Assembly (NCBI GenBank): GCA_016705685.1
Contig: JADJLB010000001.1
Coordinates: forward strand, 496,001-560,000
Length of the DNA: 64,000 nt
Source: Propionivibrio sp.
GTDB lineage: Bacteria > Pseudomonadota > Gammaproteobacteria > Burkholderiales > Rhodocyclaceae
Reading direction: 5' to 3'
The notes below the pieces were generated by a model that saw nothing but the letters and a program-made list of their open reading frames with translations, was not told the DNA's origin and ran no database searches. A program made the translations under genes and the position numbers. Shown here piece by piece: positions 43,001 to 53,300 of the stretch. Position 1 is the first letter of the stretch. Every line of letters begins with the position of its first letter.

Positions 43001-45158
43001 CGAGATTCAGGAGCAGACGACGACGCCAGTTGGGATGCTGATCGTCCTGGCTGCCCGGCAAATTGGCCTGCTCGATCTGGCCAAAAATATCTTCCGGCTG
43101 TACCACGAGCACCTGTGCGGGTGAGCGCGCAAGGTAGGCGTGGATGGCAACCATAATCGAGGGCGTCATGACGGGCATCGACACCGGATGGACACTCGCG
43201 TCCTCGGGCAATAGTCCGGCATTTTCCAGGGCCATCAAGAAGCGCGCGCGATCCTGGGAACGTTCGAGTAGTTGTCGTCCACGCAATTCTTCTGTCGGGA
43301 AAAGCTTCAGCGCGCTGCGCAGGTCAAGATCATGGCCCTGCCACAAACCGCTCAGCGTCGGCAGATCGTGAGTACTGACGGCAACCAACGCCTCGCGCGG
43401 GTACTCGGAAGGTGGCTTGAAGTTACCCTCATCGGTCCGCTCGAACAGGAAAGGACGGTACGAAAGGATGCCGGCAGCATTGAGTCGGGCTTGAAAACCG
43501 TCGGGTACCGTACCCAGGTCTTCACCGATTACCAGGCAGTGATTGCGCTGGCTTTCGAGGGCGACGATACCGAGCAAGTCCTCCAGCGGGCAGGCCACAT
43601 AGCTTCCTTCGGTCGCCGGCAAGCCAGCAGGTACCCAGAAAACGCGCGCCAGACCGATCACATGATCGATGCGCAAGGCCTTGCAATGCTGCATGTTGGC
43701 TCGCAAGACGGCGATAAAAGGAGCGTAGGCTGCATCACGGAGGCGGTGCGGGACAAACGGCGGCAAGCCCCAGTCCTGCCCATAGAGATTGAAATCGTCG
43801 GGCGGTGCACCCGCATAAGCGCCCCTGGCAAACACCGTCTGGTTTATCCAGAACTCGGACCCTCCGGGATTTACCCCCAGAGCCAGGTCCTGATACAACC
43901 CTACACCCAGTCCGCGCTGTGAAGCGTGCTGACCGACGGCAGCCAATTGCTCGTCAGCCAGCCATTGCAGCCAGATAAAGAACGTCACGGCTTCCCGGTA
44001 TTCTTCGGCAAAGAGAGCGACTGCCGGCGATTCGGGGTGATGATAGCCCTCCGGCCAGGCTGGCCAGCCCCATACCTTGGGGTTCTCGTGGTGAAAATGA
44101 TCCTGTAGCGCCTCAAACCGGGCATGCTGTTCCAGGCTTACACCGCCCTGTTCTCGATAGCGGTTGAAGGCCTGAGCCCGGTCATCGTCCTGGCTCAGAT
44201 GCTTGTCAAAGAAGTGGCGGTAGAGCAGGGCGAGCACCTCGCGTTTGGCCGCGCTGGCTTCTTCGTAAGCCACTTCGCTGCCGCTGCGCAGCCGCCTCAA
44301 ACGCGCCTGAAAGGTCTCGCTGCCAACGAGCTGACGCGCAGCATCACACTCGGCAAATTCCGGCACCGCCGCCACGTCCAGATAGAGGATGTTCAAATAG
44401 CAACGATTTGACGGGCTGTAGGGACTGATGCGCCCGGGGTTTTCAGGGAACAGGGCATGCAAGGGGTTAACCCCGAGCACGCCGCCGCCGGCTTCCGCTG
44501 TCATGTCTACCAGCGAGTGCAGGTCGCTGAAATCACCGATGCCCCAATTACGACGCGAACGCAAACCGTACAATTGCACGGTCAAACCCCAGACGCCGTT
44601 GGTTCCCGATACGGCCTCAGGCTGATAGCAAATGTCCGGAGCAACGATCAGCGTCATCACGGCGAGGGGGGTGGAAGACCCGGGTTCCGGATCTGATTTC
44701 CCGATCTCCAGACGGTGGTATCCGGGTTCTGCCGACGCCGGCAGAACCAGTTCGACGCGCACGAAGGGGACATCGTCCAAAAGTCTTTCACCCAGCCGGT
44801 TCAGCTGGCAAGGCACGAATTCTCCGCTGCTTCTGTTCCCCGCTTCAGCGGTCAGTGTCCACCACAAGCGAAGATTTTCTTCCGACTTTGGTAGTGAGAG
44901 CGGCATGACGGACTGTGTATCACACTGAGAAACCAGAACCGGCGGCAGCATCCTACGCCATTCGCCGTCTTCAAGCTCATCTAACAGGGTCGCCGGATCG
45001 GGTTCGGCAGGAAAGTGCATTGCCGTCAGCAGTGCGCGCCGCGTTTGATCCGGAGTGGGATGGAAATTGCCCCAGATATCGTGATAGCCCGCGGCGATGC
45101 CACAACGATCGGCGAGTTGAGTCAAAGCGTCCTGATTGCCAGGCGTCGGGAGAGTCAT
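40017..45158 (-). CDS. Bifunctional 4-alpha-glucanotransferase / maltooligosyl-trehalose synthase (MalQ-TreY fusion)
   Basis: 1713 residues from ATG 45158 ([20 protein letters not shown]). Residues 1 to about 740 are MalQ: [24 protein letters not shown], the nucleophile in [24 protein letters not shown] and [11 protein letters not shown]. From about residue 755 a TreY domain starts ([36 protein letters not shown]) with [21 protein letters not shown], the catalytic [19 protein letters not shown] and [16 protein letters not shown]. MalQ shuffles alpha-1,4-glucans; TreY turns the reducing end into a trehalosyl unit. TreZ, which frees trehalose, is encoded 11 bases upstream. I find no internal stop or frameshift, and fusions of this kind are known in other proteobacteria. 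Confidence 0.95.
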   Translation of the reverse strand: [1713 protein letters not shown]

Positions 45159-45169
45159 GTACAGGTTTC

Positions 45170-47002
45170 CTATTGCAGATGCCAGATCGTCGACCACGCG
45201 GGCAGTTGTCTGGCATCAAGCTTGGTATCGTCAAAATTACGTGTGGCAAAGAGCCGGGTACCAGGCGCAGCGGGTACGTCGATCGCGGTTTCGCCAAGAT
45301 TGGCGTGTAGCGACAGCAGGCTGCCGTCGCCAAGGCACCAATGGATGGCCAGTGCCCGCTCGGACAGGAGCGCGACCTGCGGATCGCCGTTGCCCATCCC
45401 GACCAGCCGCGGGGCTATCCATTGGCGACGCAAGGCGAGCAGTTGTCGGTGCAATTCAAGGGTAGCGCGTTGCGGCATGCGCTCTATGGCGCTCCAGTCC
45501 AACACGCAGTTCTTGAACGTTGCCGCTGCATTGGGATCCGGGATGCTTTCACGCACGGCCGGGTCGGCAAAGCGGGCAAAGCGCGAAAATTCACGCCGAC
45601 GGCCTTCGGTTACGGCGTGGGCGAGTTCGGGGCCGAAATCGCAGAAAAACAGGAAAGGCTGGGTGGTCGCAAATTCCTCACCCATGAACAGCATGGGCGG
45701 TTGCGGCGACAAGAGCAGCACCGAAGTGAGTGCTTCCATTGCCGTTGATGAGGCCAGATGGCTCAGGCGTTCGCCAAACGCCCGGTTTCCGACCTGGTCG
45801 TGATTCTGCAGGAAATTGATGAAGGCCGCCGGCGGAAGATGAGCGCTCGGCTCACCGCGCAATTCGCCGTTGGCGAAAACAGACGCTTCCCCCTGATAGG
45901 CGAACCCTTCACTCAGGCAGCGACCGAGCAACCCCGCCGGCTGGTCAGCGTAGTCAGTGTAGTAACCGTCGGTTTCGCCAGTGGCCAGAACATGGAATAC
46001 GTGATGGATGTCATCGTTCCACTGGGCCGTCGCCTGAAGAGGTCCGCCGGTGGTGTCATTTTCGAAGTGGCGGCCCAGGTAGCGGGCCTGGTTGCGCTCG
46101 TTCTCCAGCACCATGTGCACGTGGCGCTGGAGACCTGGGCCTGACCGGATGGCTGCGGCGATTTCTTCGATGATGTCGGGCGAACTGTCGTCGCAAATGG
46201 CGTGGATGGCATCCAGACGCAATCCGTCCAGGTGGAACTCCTCCAGCCAGTAAAGGACGTTGTGCACGAAGAAATCGCGCACCGTCCGACTGTTCTCGCT
46301 GTCGAAGTTGATCGCCGCACCCCACGGCGTGGCGTGGCGCGGATTGAAGAAGTCCTTGGCGTAGGCGTGCAAGTAATTGCCTTCCGGCCCGAAATGATTG
46401 TAGACCACGTCAAGCAACACCATCAGGCCGCGCTCGTGCGCCGCATTGATCAGGCGTTTGAAGTCGTCCGGCCGGCCATAGGCGGCATCCGGCGCAAACA
46501 AAAGTACGCCGTCGTAACCCCAGTTGAAACGCCCGGGGAAATCGGCAACGGGCATGATCTCGAGAGCAGTAACACCCAGCTCGACAAGATAGCCGAGACG
46601 CTCAATCACGCCATTGAAATCGCCCGCCGACGTAAAGCAACCGATGTGCAGTTCGTAAATGACCGCCTCTTCCCACGGGCGACCGAGCCAAGTGTCATCC
46701 GACCAGTCGAAAGCGGCCGGATCGATCACCTCAGATGCACCATGGACGTCGTCAGGATTGGAACGGGATACGGGGTCGGGAACCAGCAGTCCGTCGGGCA
46801 GGCGGAAACGATACCGGCTGCCAGCGTGTGCTGTCGGATGACTGAGCTCGAACCAGCCCTGGCCTTTCGCCGGCATAGGATGTTCGTTATCCCCGTCAAG
46901 TTGCAAGCTCACCGTCTCGACGCCGGGAGCCCAAAGGCGGAAGCGAACGCCGCCGCTGCTGAGTGGCTCGGCGCCGAAGGGCATGGCGTGCTTACGCTTC
47001 AT
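45170..47002 (-). CDS. treZ: Maltooligosyl-trehalose trehalohydrolase TreZ
   Basis: 610 residues, normal for TreZ. It cleaves trehalose from the maltooligosyl-trehalose made by TreY. An N-terminal carbohydrate-binding module 48 (MPFGAEPLSSGGVRFRLWAPG) is followed by a GH13 barrel: VIYELHIGCFTSAGDFNGVI, FNWGYDGVLLFAPDAAYGRPDDF (TreZ-specific), VVYNHFGPEGNYL, the nucleophile in GLRLDAIHAI, the acid in MVLENERN and FLQNHDQVGNRAFGERL. GlgB would instead show branching-enzyme motifs, so it is not that. Its start overlaps the end of glgX by 11 bases. Confidence 0.93.
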   Translation of the reverse strand: MKRKHAMPFGAEPLSSGGVRFRLWAPGVETVSLQLDGDNEHPMPAKGQGWFELSHPTAHAGSRYRFRLPDGLLVPDPVSRSNPDDVHGASEVIDPAAFDWSDDTWLGRPWEEAVIYELHIGCFTSAGDFNGVIERLGYLVELGVTALEIMPVADFPGRFNWGYDGVLLFAPDAAYGRPDDFKRLINAAHERGLMVLLDVVYNHFGPEGNYLHAYAKDFFNPRHATPWGAAINFDSENSRTVRDFFVHNVLYWLEEFHLDGLRLDAIHAICDDSSPDIIEEIAAAIRSGPGLQRHVHMVLENERNQARYLGRHFENDTTGGPLQATAQWNDDIHHVFHVLATGETDGYYTDYADQPAGLLGRCLSEGFAYQGEASVFANGELRGEPSAHLPPAAFINFLQNHDQVGNRAFGERLSHLASSTAMEALTSVLLLSPQPPMLFMGEEFATTQPFLFFCDFGPELAHAVTEGRRREFSRFARFADPAVRESIPDPNAAATFKNCVLDWSAIERMPQRATLELHRQLLALRRQWIAPRLVGMGNGDPQVALLSERALAIHWCLGDGSLLSLHANLGETAIDVPAAPGTRLFATRNFDDTKLDARQLPAWSTIWHLQ

Positions 47003-49130
47003 TAGGTATCTCCTGCTTCAGCAGAGCCAGCGAACGACCCGCGAGTGAATAAACGTCGCCGCCGCTAAACGTACCGTCTGCCTTCAGGCCTGCCGCGAAA
47101 TTTGTGTCGAGGATACTCGACCATTGACAGTCTTTGCAGATGACGGGTAGCTTGAACGGAATCGCTTGGTGGTGACTATTGAAGAGCAGCAGAAAGTTAT
47201 CGTCCTTGATCGGGCGACCGCGCCCATCACGCTCTGCAATGGCCTCACCGAAGAAATAGGCTCCGAGACAGCGGGCAAAATCTTGCGCCCATTCGTCATT
47301 GCTCATTTCGTTGCCGTCAGGCTTGATCCAGTGGATGTCCTTGTTATTCGAGCCGCCGATGGCCTTGCCCTGGAAAAAGTTCTTCCGATGGAAAACGGGA
47401 TGGTCTCGCCTCAGGGCGATGACGCGCGTAACGAAGGCCAGAAACTCGCGGTCGGCGTCAGACAGATTCCAGTTGACCCAGCTGATTTCATTGTCCTGGC
47501 AGTAGGCATTGTTGCTCCCCTTCTGGCTGCGGCCCATTTCATCGCCGGCCAGCAACATGGGAACACCCTGCGAAAAAAAGAGCGTCGCCAGCAGATTGCG
47601 TTTCTGGCGGGCACGCAGGGCATTGATTTCGGCATCCGTGCTGTCCCCCTCGGCACCGCAGTTCCAGGAGTTGTTGTTGTTGGTACCGTCTCGGTTGCCC
47701 TCGCCGTTGGCATCATTGTGCTTGTCGTTGTAGCTCACCACGTCATGCAGGGTAAAGCCGTCGTGTGCGGTAATGAAATTGACGCTGGCGTAAGGCTTGC
47801 GGCCGCTGTGGTCGTACAAATCGCTGGAACCGGTCAATCGTCGCGCAAAATCTCCGATCAGCCCACCATCCCCCTTCCAGTAGGCGCGCATGGTGTCACG
47901 GTAACGATCATTCCATTCGCCCCAGCCGGCGGGAAAATTACCTACTTGGTAGCCGCCTTCGCCCAAATCCCAGGGTTCGGCGATCAGCTTGACCTGCGAC
48001 AGCACTGGATCCTGGACCAAAATGTCGAAGAAGGAACCGAGGCGATTGACTGCGTGGAGTCCGCGCGCCAAAGCCGAGGCCAGATCGAAGCGGAAGCCAT
48101 CGACATGCATCTCCAGCACCCAGTAACGCAAGGAATCCATGATCAACTGCAGCATGCGCGGATGTTGCAGGTTCAGGGTATTGCCACAGCCCGTATAGTC
48201 CATGTAGTAACGCGGATTGTCGCTAACCAGCCGATAGTAGGCTGCATTATCGACGCCCCTGAAAGAGAGCGTCGGCCCGAGGTGGTTGCCCTCGGCAGTG
48301 TGATTGTAGACCACATCGAGAATGACCTCGATACCGTTCGAGTGCATGGTCTTGACCATGGTCTTGAACTCGCTGACCACGCCACTTGAGCTGTACCGGT
48401 GATCTGCGGCAAAGAAACCGATGGAGTTATAGCCCCAGTAATTGGACAGACCTTGATCAAGCAGATGCCGGTCGTCGAGGAAAGCGTGTACCGGCATCAA
48501 TTCGACCGAAGTGACCCCCAGGCGCTTAAGGTGATCGATTGCCGGCGCTGTCGCCAAGCCCGCATAGGTACCGCGCAATGGGGCCGGGACTTCAGGATGG
48601 TTCTTGGTAAAGCCGCGCACATGCAATTCATAAACCACCATGTCGGACCAGGCGATATGCGGCGACTTGTCCTCACCCCAAGTAAATGCCGGATCGATGA
48701 CGCGGCACTTGGGCATACCGGCAGCATTGTCGCGGCGATCGAATGACAAATCCTGTAAACGATGCCCTATCTTGTAACCGAAATGGGCATCGCTCCAGCG
48801 CAGATTGCCGACAATGTCCTTGGCGTAGGGCTCGATCAATAACTTGTTGGGGTTGAAACGGTGGCCGCGCGCCGGATCGTAAGGCCCATGCACACGATAC
48901 CCGTAGAGCAGGCCAGGGCGGGCTTCGGGCAAATAACAATGCCAGATCAGGTCGGTCCGCTCGCGCAGTTCGATGCGCTGAATTTCCTTTTTTCCACCGG
49001 GATCGAACAGGCAGAGCTCGACCTTGGTCGCGTTCTCGGAAAAAATGGCGAAGTTGACGCCTTCGCCATCCCAGGTGGCACCGCGCGGGAACGGTGCTCC
49101 GGGCCAAATTGCAGTTACTGGCAGGTACAT
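46992..49130 (-). CDS. glgX: Glycogen debranching enzyme GlgX
   Basis: 712 residues. An isoamylase-type GH13 enzyme that removes alpha-1,6 branches from limit glycogen. Blocks: GAPFPRGATWDGEGVNFAIFSENATKVELCLFD (CBM48), YELHVRGFTKNHPEVP, VTSVELMPVHAFLDDRHLLDQGLSNYWGYNSIGFFA, ILDVVYNHTAEGNHLGPTLSFRG, GFRFDLASALAR, LIAEPWDLGEGGYQVGNFP and FITAHDGFTLHDVVSYNDKHN. These are diagnostic of the bacterial GlgX group. Linear chains it releases can feed MalQ and TreY in the genes that follow. Confidence 0.95.
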   Translation of the reverse strand: MYLPVTAIWPGAPFPRGATWDGEGVNFAIFSENATKVELCLFDPGGKKEIQRIELRERTDLIWHCYLPEARPGLLYGYRVHGPYDPARGHRFNPNKLLIEPYAKDIVGNLRWSDAHFGYKIGHRLQDLSFDRRDNAAGMPKCRVIDPAFTWGEDKSPHIAWSDMVVYELHVRGFTKNHPEVPAPLRGTYAGLATAPAIDHLKRLGVTSVELMPVHAFLDDRHLLDQGLSNYWGYNSIGFFAADHRYSSSGVVSEFKTMVKTMHSNGIEVILDVVYNHTAEGNHLGPTLSFRGVDNAAYYRLVSDNPRYYMDYTGCGNTLNLQHPRMLQLIMDSLRYWVLEMHVDGFRFDLASALARGLHAVNRLGSFFDILVQDPVLSQVKLIAEPWDLGEGGYQVGNFPAGWGEWNDRYRDTMRAYWKGDGGLIGDFARRLTGSSDLYDHSGRKPYASVNFITAHDGFTLHDVVSYNDKHNDANGEGNRDGTNNNNSWNCGAEGDSTDAEINALRARQKRNLLATLFFSQGVPMLLAGDEMGRSQKGSNNAYCQDNEISWVNWNLSDADREFLAFVTRVIALRRDHPVFHRKNFFQGKAIGGSNNKDIHWIKPDGNEMSNDEWAQDFARCLGAYFFGEAIAERDGRGRPIKDDNFLLLFNSHHQAIPFKLPVICKDCQWSSILDTNFAAGLKADGTFSGGDVYSLAGRSLALLKQEIPNEA

Positions 49131-49151
49131 GGTATTCCTTCTATGCGCTTT

Positions 49152-50375
49152 CTATTGCTGGTAGCACGACGGATCGGGCACTTCCGACCCCTTGGGCAAT
49201 ACCACCACGCCACCCTCGCTAACGTGGTAACGCGCTTTGTCGGCCACCGGGTCAAAGCCGATGCTGGTGTTGGGCGCTATATTGTTATAGCGATCGACAA
49301 TGACACGCCGCAGGCGACTGCCACGGCGGATCACCGAGTGATCCATGATGATGCAATCGTCGATTTCCACGTCCTTTTCGACGATCACCTCGCGACGCAG
49401 AATCGAGTTGCGGACGCTGGCACCTCTGATCAGCGAGCCCGGGCCGAGGGCCGTGTTCTCGATATGGCCAGAGAGGATGCGCGCGGACGGCCCTTGGTAG
49501 TTGCTGGAATTGACCACCCACTGGGGGTTGAAAAGCTTGAAACGGGGCTGCTCACCCATGGCATCACGGTGCGCATCGTAATAGGCGTCGATGGTACCCA
49601 CGTCACGCCAGTAAGCCTGCTCTTCATAATCGGCGACGCCGGGAACACGGTTATTGGCGAAATTGTAGGCATAAACGTTATGGGTCTTGATCAGGCGTGG
49701 CAGGATATTGTGTCCAAAATCGTGCTCGCCACGTTCTTTTGCTTCGCGCAATGCAGTCAGCAGCACTTCCGTATCGAACAGGTAGTTACCCATCGAGCCA
49801 TAGGCGCGGCTCGGGTCGCTGACCATCGGTGGCGGGGTTTTCGGCTTTTCCAGGAAGCCCTTGATACGGCCCGCGCCATCGGCATCAATGATTCCGAAAG
49901 CCGAAGCTTCGGCCAGCGGAATTGGGATAGCCGCCACTGACACATGGGCAGAACTCTGGTGATGAAAATCAATCATCTGCCGAACGTCCATGCGGTAGAT
50001 ATGATCCGCACCAAAGACGGCGACCATGTCCGGGGCGTGACGTTCGATCAGGTTGATGTTCTGAAACACGGCGTCCGAAGTGCCCTGAAACCACTCCGGC
50101 CCCTCGCGCATCTGCGGTGGAACGACAGTGACGAACTGCCCTGGGAAGGGCTGGGTCTGTCCCCAGGACTTGTTGACGTGTTCGATCAGCGACTGGGACT
50201 TGTACTGCACCAGCAGGTAGATTCCGTGAATTTCAGAATTCACCAGGCTGCTGAGAACAAAATCGGCGATTCGATATCGACTTCCGAATGGTACAGCGGG
50301 CTTGGATCGCTCCGCCGTCAGTGGGTGCAATCTTGTTCCCTGACCACCGGCCATGACCATAGCTAGAACCTTCAT
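49152..50375 (-). CDS. glgC: Glucose-1-phosphate adenylyltransferase GlgC
   Basis: 407 residues. It makes ADP-glucose, the activated sugar for glycogen synthase. Blocks: VLAMVMAGGQGTRLHPLTAERSKPAVPFG, YRIADFVLSSLVNSEI, PEWFQGTSDAVFQNI, VAVFGADHIYRMDVRQMIDFH, FLEKPKTPPPM, YWRDVGTIDAYYDAH, and a C-terminal left-handed beta-helix. An allosteric enzyme in other bacteria. GlgA and GlgB are not in the window, so glycogen polymerisation genes lie elsewhere. It lies between treS-mak and glgX with gaps of about 20 bases each side. Confidence 0.95.
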   Translation of the reverse strand: MKVLAMVMAGGQGTRLHPLTAERSKPAVPFGSRYRIADFVLSSLVNSEIHGIYLLVQYKSQSLIEHVNKSWGQTQPFPGQFVTVVPPQMREGPEWFQGTSDAVFQNINLIERHAPDMVAVFGADHIYRMDVRQMIDFHHQSSAHVSVAAIPIPLAEASAFGIIDADGAGRIKGFLEKPKTPPPMVSDPSRAYGSMGNYLFDTEVLLTALREAKERGEHDFGHNILPRLIKTHNVYAYNFANNRVPGVADYEEQAYWRDVGTIDAYYDAHRDAMGEQPRFKLFNPQWVVNSSNYQGPSARILSGHIENTALGPGSLIRGASVRNSILRREVIVEKDVEIDDCIIMDHSVIRRGSRLRRVIVDRYNNIAPNTSIGFDPVADKARYHVSEGGVVVLPKGSEVPDPSCYQQ

Positions 50376-50397
50376 GAGTTTTCTCCTTGATGTAAAT

Positions 50398-53300
50398 TCA
50401 TACTGTTTCGACTGGCAAATCCAGCGATCTGATCAAACTGAAAAGCGGAATCGGCAGCCAGTCGGGGCGGTTATTCATTTCGTAACGCATCTCGTAAAGC
50501 GCTTTTTCAATGACGAAGAATTCGATCAGTCGTTCGGCTGCGCCGGGTTCCTCCGGCCAGGCCAGACAACCCTTAATGGCCTTGCGGTAGCCTACCAGGA
50601 AAGCGTCGGTAACCTGCGACTCCCAAGTCTTGACCAGCGGACCGATGCGCGAGCGGTCCGCCGGACGCTCGGCGGTGATACGATTGGTCGCGACCGCGGC
50701 GGCATAACTGAAGGAACGCAACATACCGGCCACATCACGCAACGGAGAGTGTTTCTGTCGCCTTTCCTCCATCGGACGCCCCGGTTCGCCCTCGAAATCG
50801 ATAATGACGAAATCGTTATCGACGCGAAGTACCTGTCCGAGGTGATAATCACCGTGATAACGCATTTTAGCGGCAGATATACCCGCCAGCGCCTTTTTGG
50901 AAATTCGGTCAAGGAGTGTCGGTCGCAGTGCGGACAGGTGGTCGCCGGCGGCGCGTAGATTTTCGGGCAAGCTGCTGCGCCGACTTTCCAGTTCATTCAA
51001 GGTCGCGGCGGCATCGGCCTGTACAGCGCCCGACCAACGGGCAATGTCCTCCGACGTAATCGGTTCCGGTTCGAATGCCGCATCGCCGGTCGATACACCA
51101 AAGGCCTGGTGCAATTCGCCGGTACGGCAGCCGAGCAGTTCCATCAACGAGAGGAAATAGGCGTGGGGATTGGGTTTTGTTTCCTCGGACGCCAGTTCGG
51201 GTTCGGAAAGGAAACGCTCAAGGTAATCCACCGCGTAACTCCAGTTGTCTCCCTGATTCTCGGTGAAGCCCTGCAGCAACGCCAAAGTCATTGTCTGGCC
51301 ATCGGCGCGGCGGAACTCGACCGATCCGGCGACCGGCGCGACCTGCGGGTAAGGCGAGTGCTCGGTCAGGTAGCGGCCCACTTCGACCTCGGGGTTGGTG
51401 CCAAGCTGAAGACGACGATAACCCTTCAGGAACAGCTGATTGCCGAAGTAGACTGCGGTATTGCTCTGTTCCAGCGCCGGATGACGCACCGGTGAAGCCA
51501 GGCCGTCAGCCAGCCGGGCGAATGCCGGTGTGGCTCTGAATTCGAGACGTCCCTTGCCAAAGGGAAGCGAGATATTTTCGCCGATGCCCTCAGCCAGCGC
51601 GCGGCAGAAGCCATCCGCACCGAAGGCTCCGTATAGTATTCCGGTACGGTCTTTCTGACGCACTTTGGCCAAGGTCCAGGGGGCCAGTACCGCGCGCTGC
51701 TCCTCGCTGGTTTCTTCGTCCCAACTGATGGCCAAGGGCAGAAAATAGAGCTGCGGCGGTGTTTCATTGCAGTGTACTTCGACGATGGTCAGCAACCAAC
51801 TGCCGGAAGAGGTTTCCCAGGCGTCCTGTTCGATGATCTTGATGTGCTCGATCTTGTGGCCCTTGGCGGCGAACCAGCGCTTGCTCACCAGATAGGGCGC
51901 CATAACCTTGTTCTGGAACTGCTCGCGCGTGGTGGCCGCGATCGCACGACGCACGGTAGTGGCGCTGGCTTTGCCACCTGAAAGGGTCAACCAGCCCTGG
52001 CTGAGAACCAGCACCGGGAGTTCCGGCCGGGTCAGGCGTTCTTCATGCCAGTAGGGGACTTCGACATTGGACGTCAGACTGAAGCAGTAGGTGCCGTGCC
52101 CCTGCAGCGTGAGCAGATAAGGCAGATCGCCAATCGGCGGGAAGGAAGACCGCCCAAGCAGCTCGACCGGCACCCGTGTCTTGTAGGCCGCGAGGTCGAG
52201 CTCTACTGGCTGCGCGTTGCGCGAGAGATTGACCACGCACAGCAGCGTCTGGTCCTCCCATTCACGGACATAGGCGAGGATTTTCCGGTTTCCGGGCTCA
52301 AGAAACCTGATGCTGCCGCGTCCAAAAGCCTTGTAGTTCTTGCGTACAGCGACGAGGCGTTTGAACCAGTGCAACAGCGACGACGGATTGCGCATCTGGG
52401 CTTCGACATTGATGGCCTCGTAGCCATAGATCGGATCCATGTTGGGCGGCAGGAACAGACGTTGGGGGTCGGCTTTGGAAAACCCGGCGTTTCGATCCGG
52501 ACTCCACTGCATCGGGGTTCGCACGCCATTGCGATCACCCAGATAGATGTTATCGCCCATGCCGATTTCGTCGCCATAATAAAGGACCGGGGAGCCGGGC
52601 AAGGTCAGGATCAGGAAGTTAACCAGCTCGATCTTGTCACGGTTGTTCTCCATCAATGGCGCCAGACGACGGCGGATTCCGACATTGACACGCATACGTG
52701 GGTCGGCAGCGTACATCTGATACATATAGTCGCGCTCGCGCTGAGTAACCATTTCCAGCGTCAGCTCGTCATGATTGCGGAGAAATATTGCCCACTGGCA
52801 GTTCGCTGGGATCTCGGGTGTCTGGTTCATGATCTCGATGATCGAGTGGCGTTCCTCCTGGGCAACTGCCATGAAGATTCGCGGCATGACCGGAAAGTTA
52901 TAGGCCATGTGGCATTCGTCGCCATCACCGAAGTACTCGCGCACATCCTCGGGCCATTGGTTGGCTTCGGCCAGCAGCATCCGATTCTTGTAGTGGGCAT
53001 CGATCACCGCGCGCATTTGCTTGATGACCTCGTGGGTCTCGTGGAGGTTTTCGTTGGCAGTGCCTTCGCGCACACAAAGGTAAGGAATGGCATCAAGCCG
53101 CAGACCGTCGACTCCCAGATCAAGCCAGAAGCGCATGATACGGATCACGGCCTTTACCACCGCCGGGTTATTGTGGTTCAGATCGGGTTGGTGTGAAAAG
53201 AAACGGTGCCAATAGTAAGCCCCGGCCACTTCGTCCCAGGCCCAATTGGATTTTTCCGAATCAGTAAAGATGATTCGAGTCTCGGGAAACTTCTTGTCGG

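Noticed and set aside
40017-45158. Misassembly joining malQ and treY
   Set aside because: The frame is continuous through the junction, the TreY start motif is complete, and this fusion is known in other bacteria.
45170-47002. glgB (branching enzyme) for the treZ gene
   Set aside because: The FNWGYDGV segment and adjacency to TreY fit trehalohydrolase, not branching enzyme.
47166-48389. 407-codon ORF antisense to glgX
   Set aside because: Val/Ile-rich antisense reading, no motif; glgX is unambiguous.
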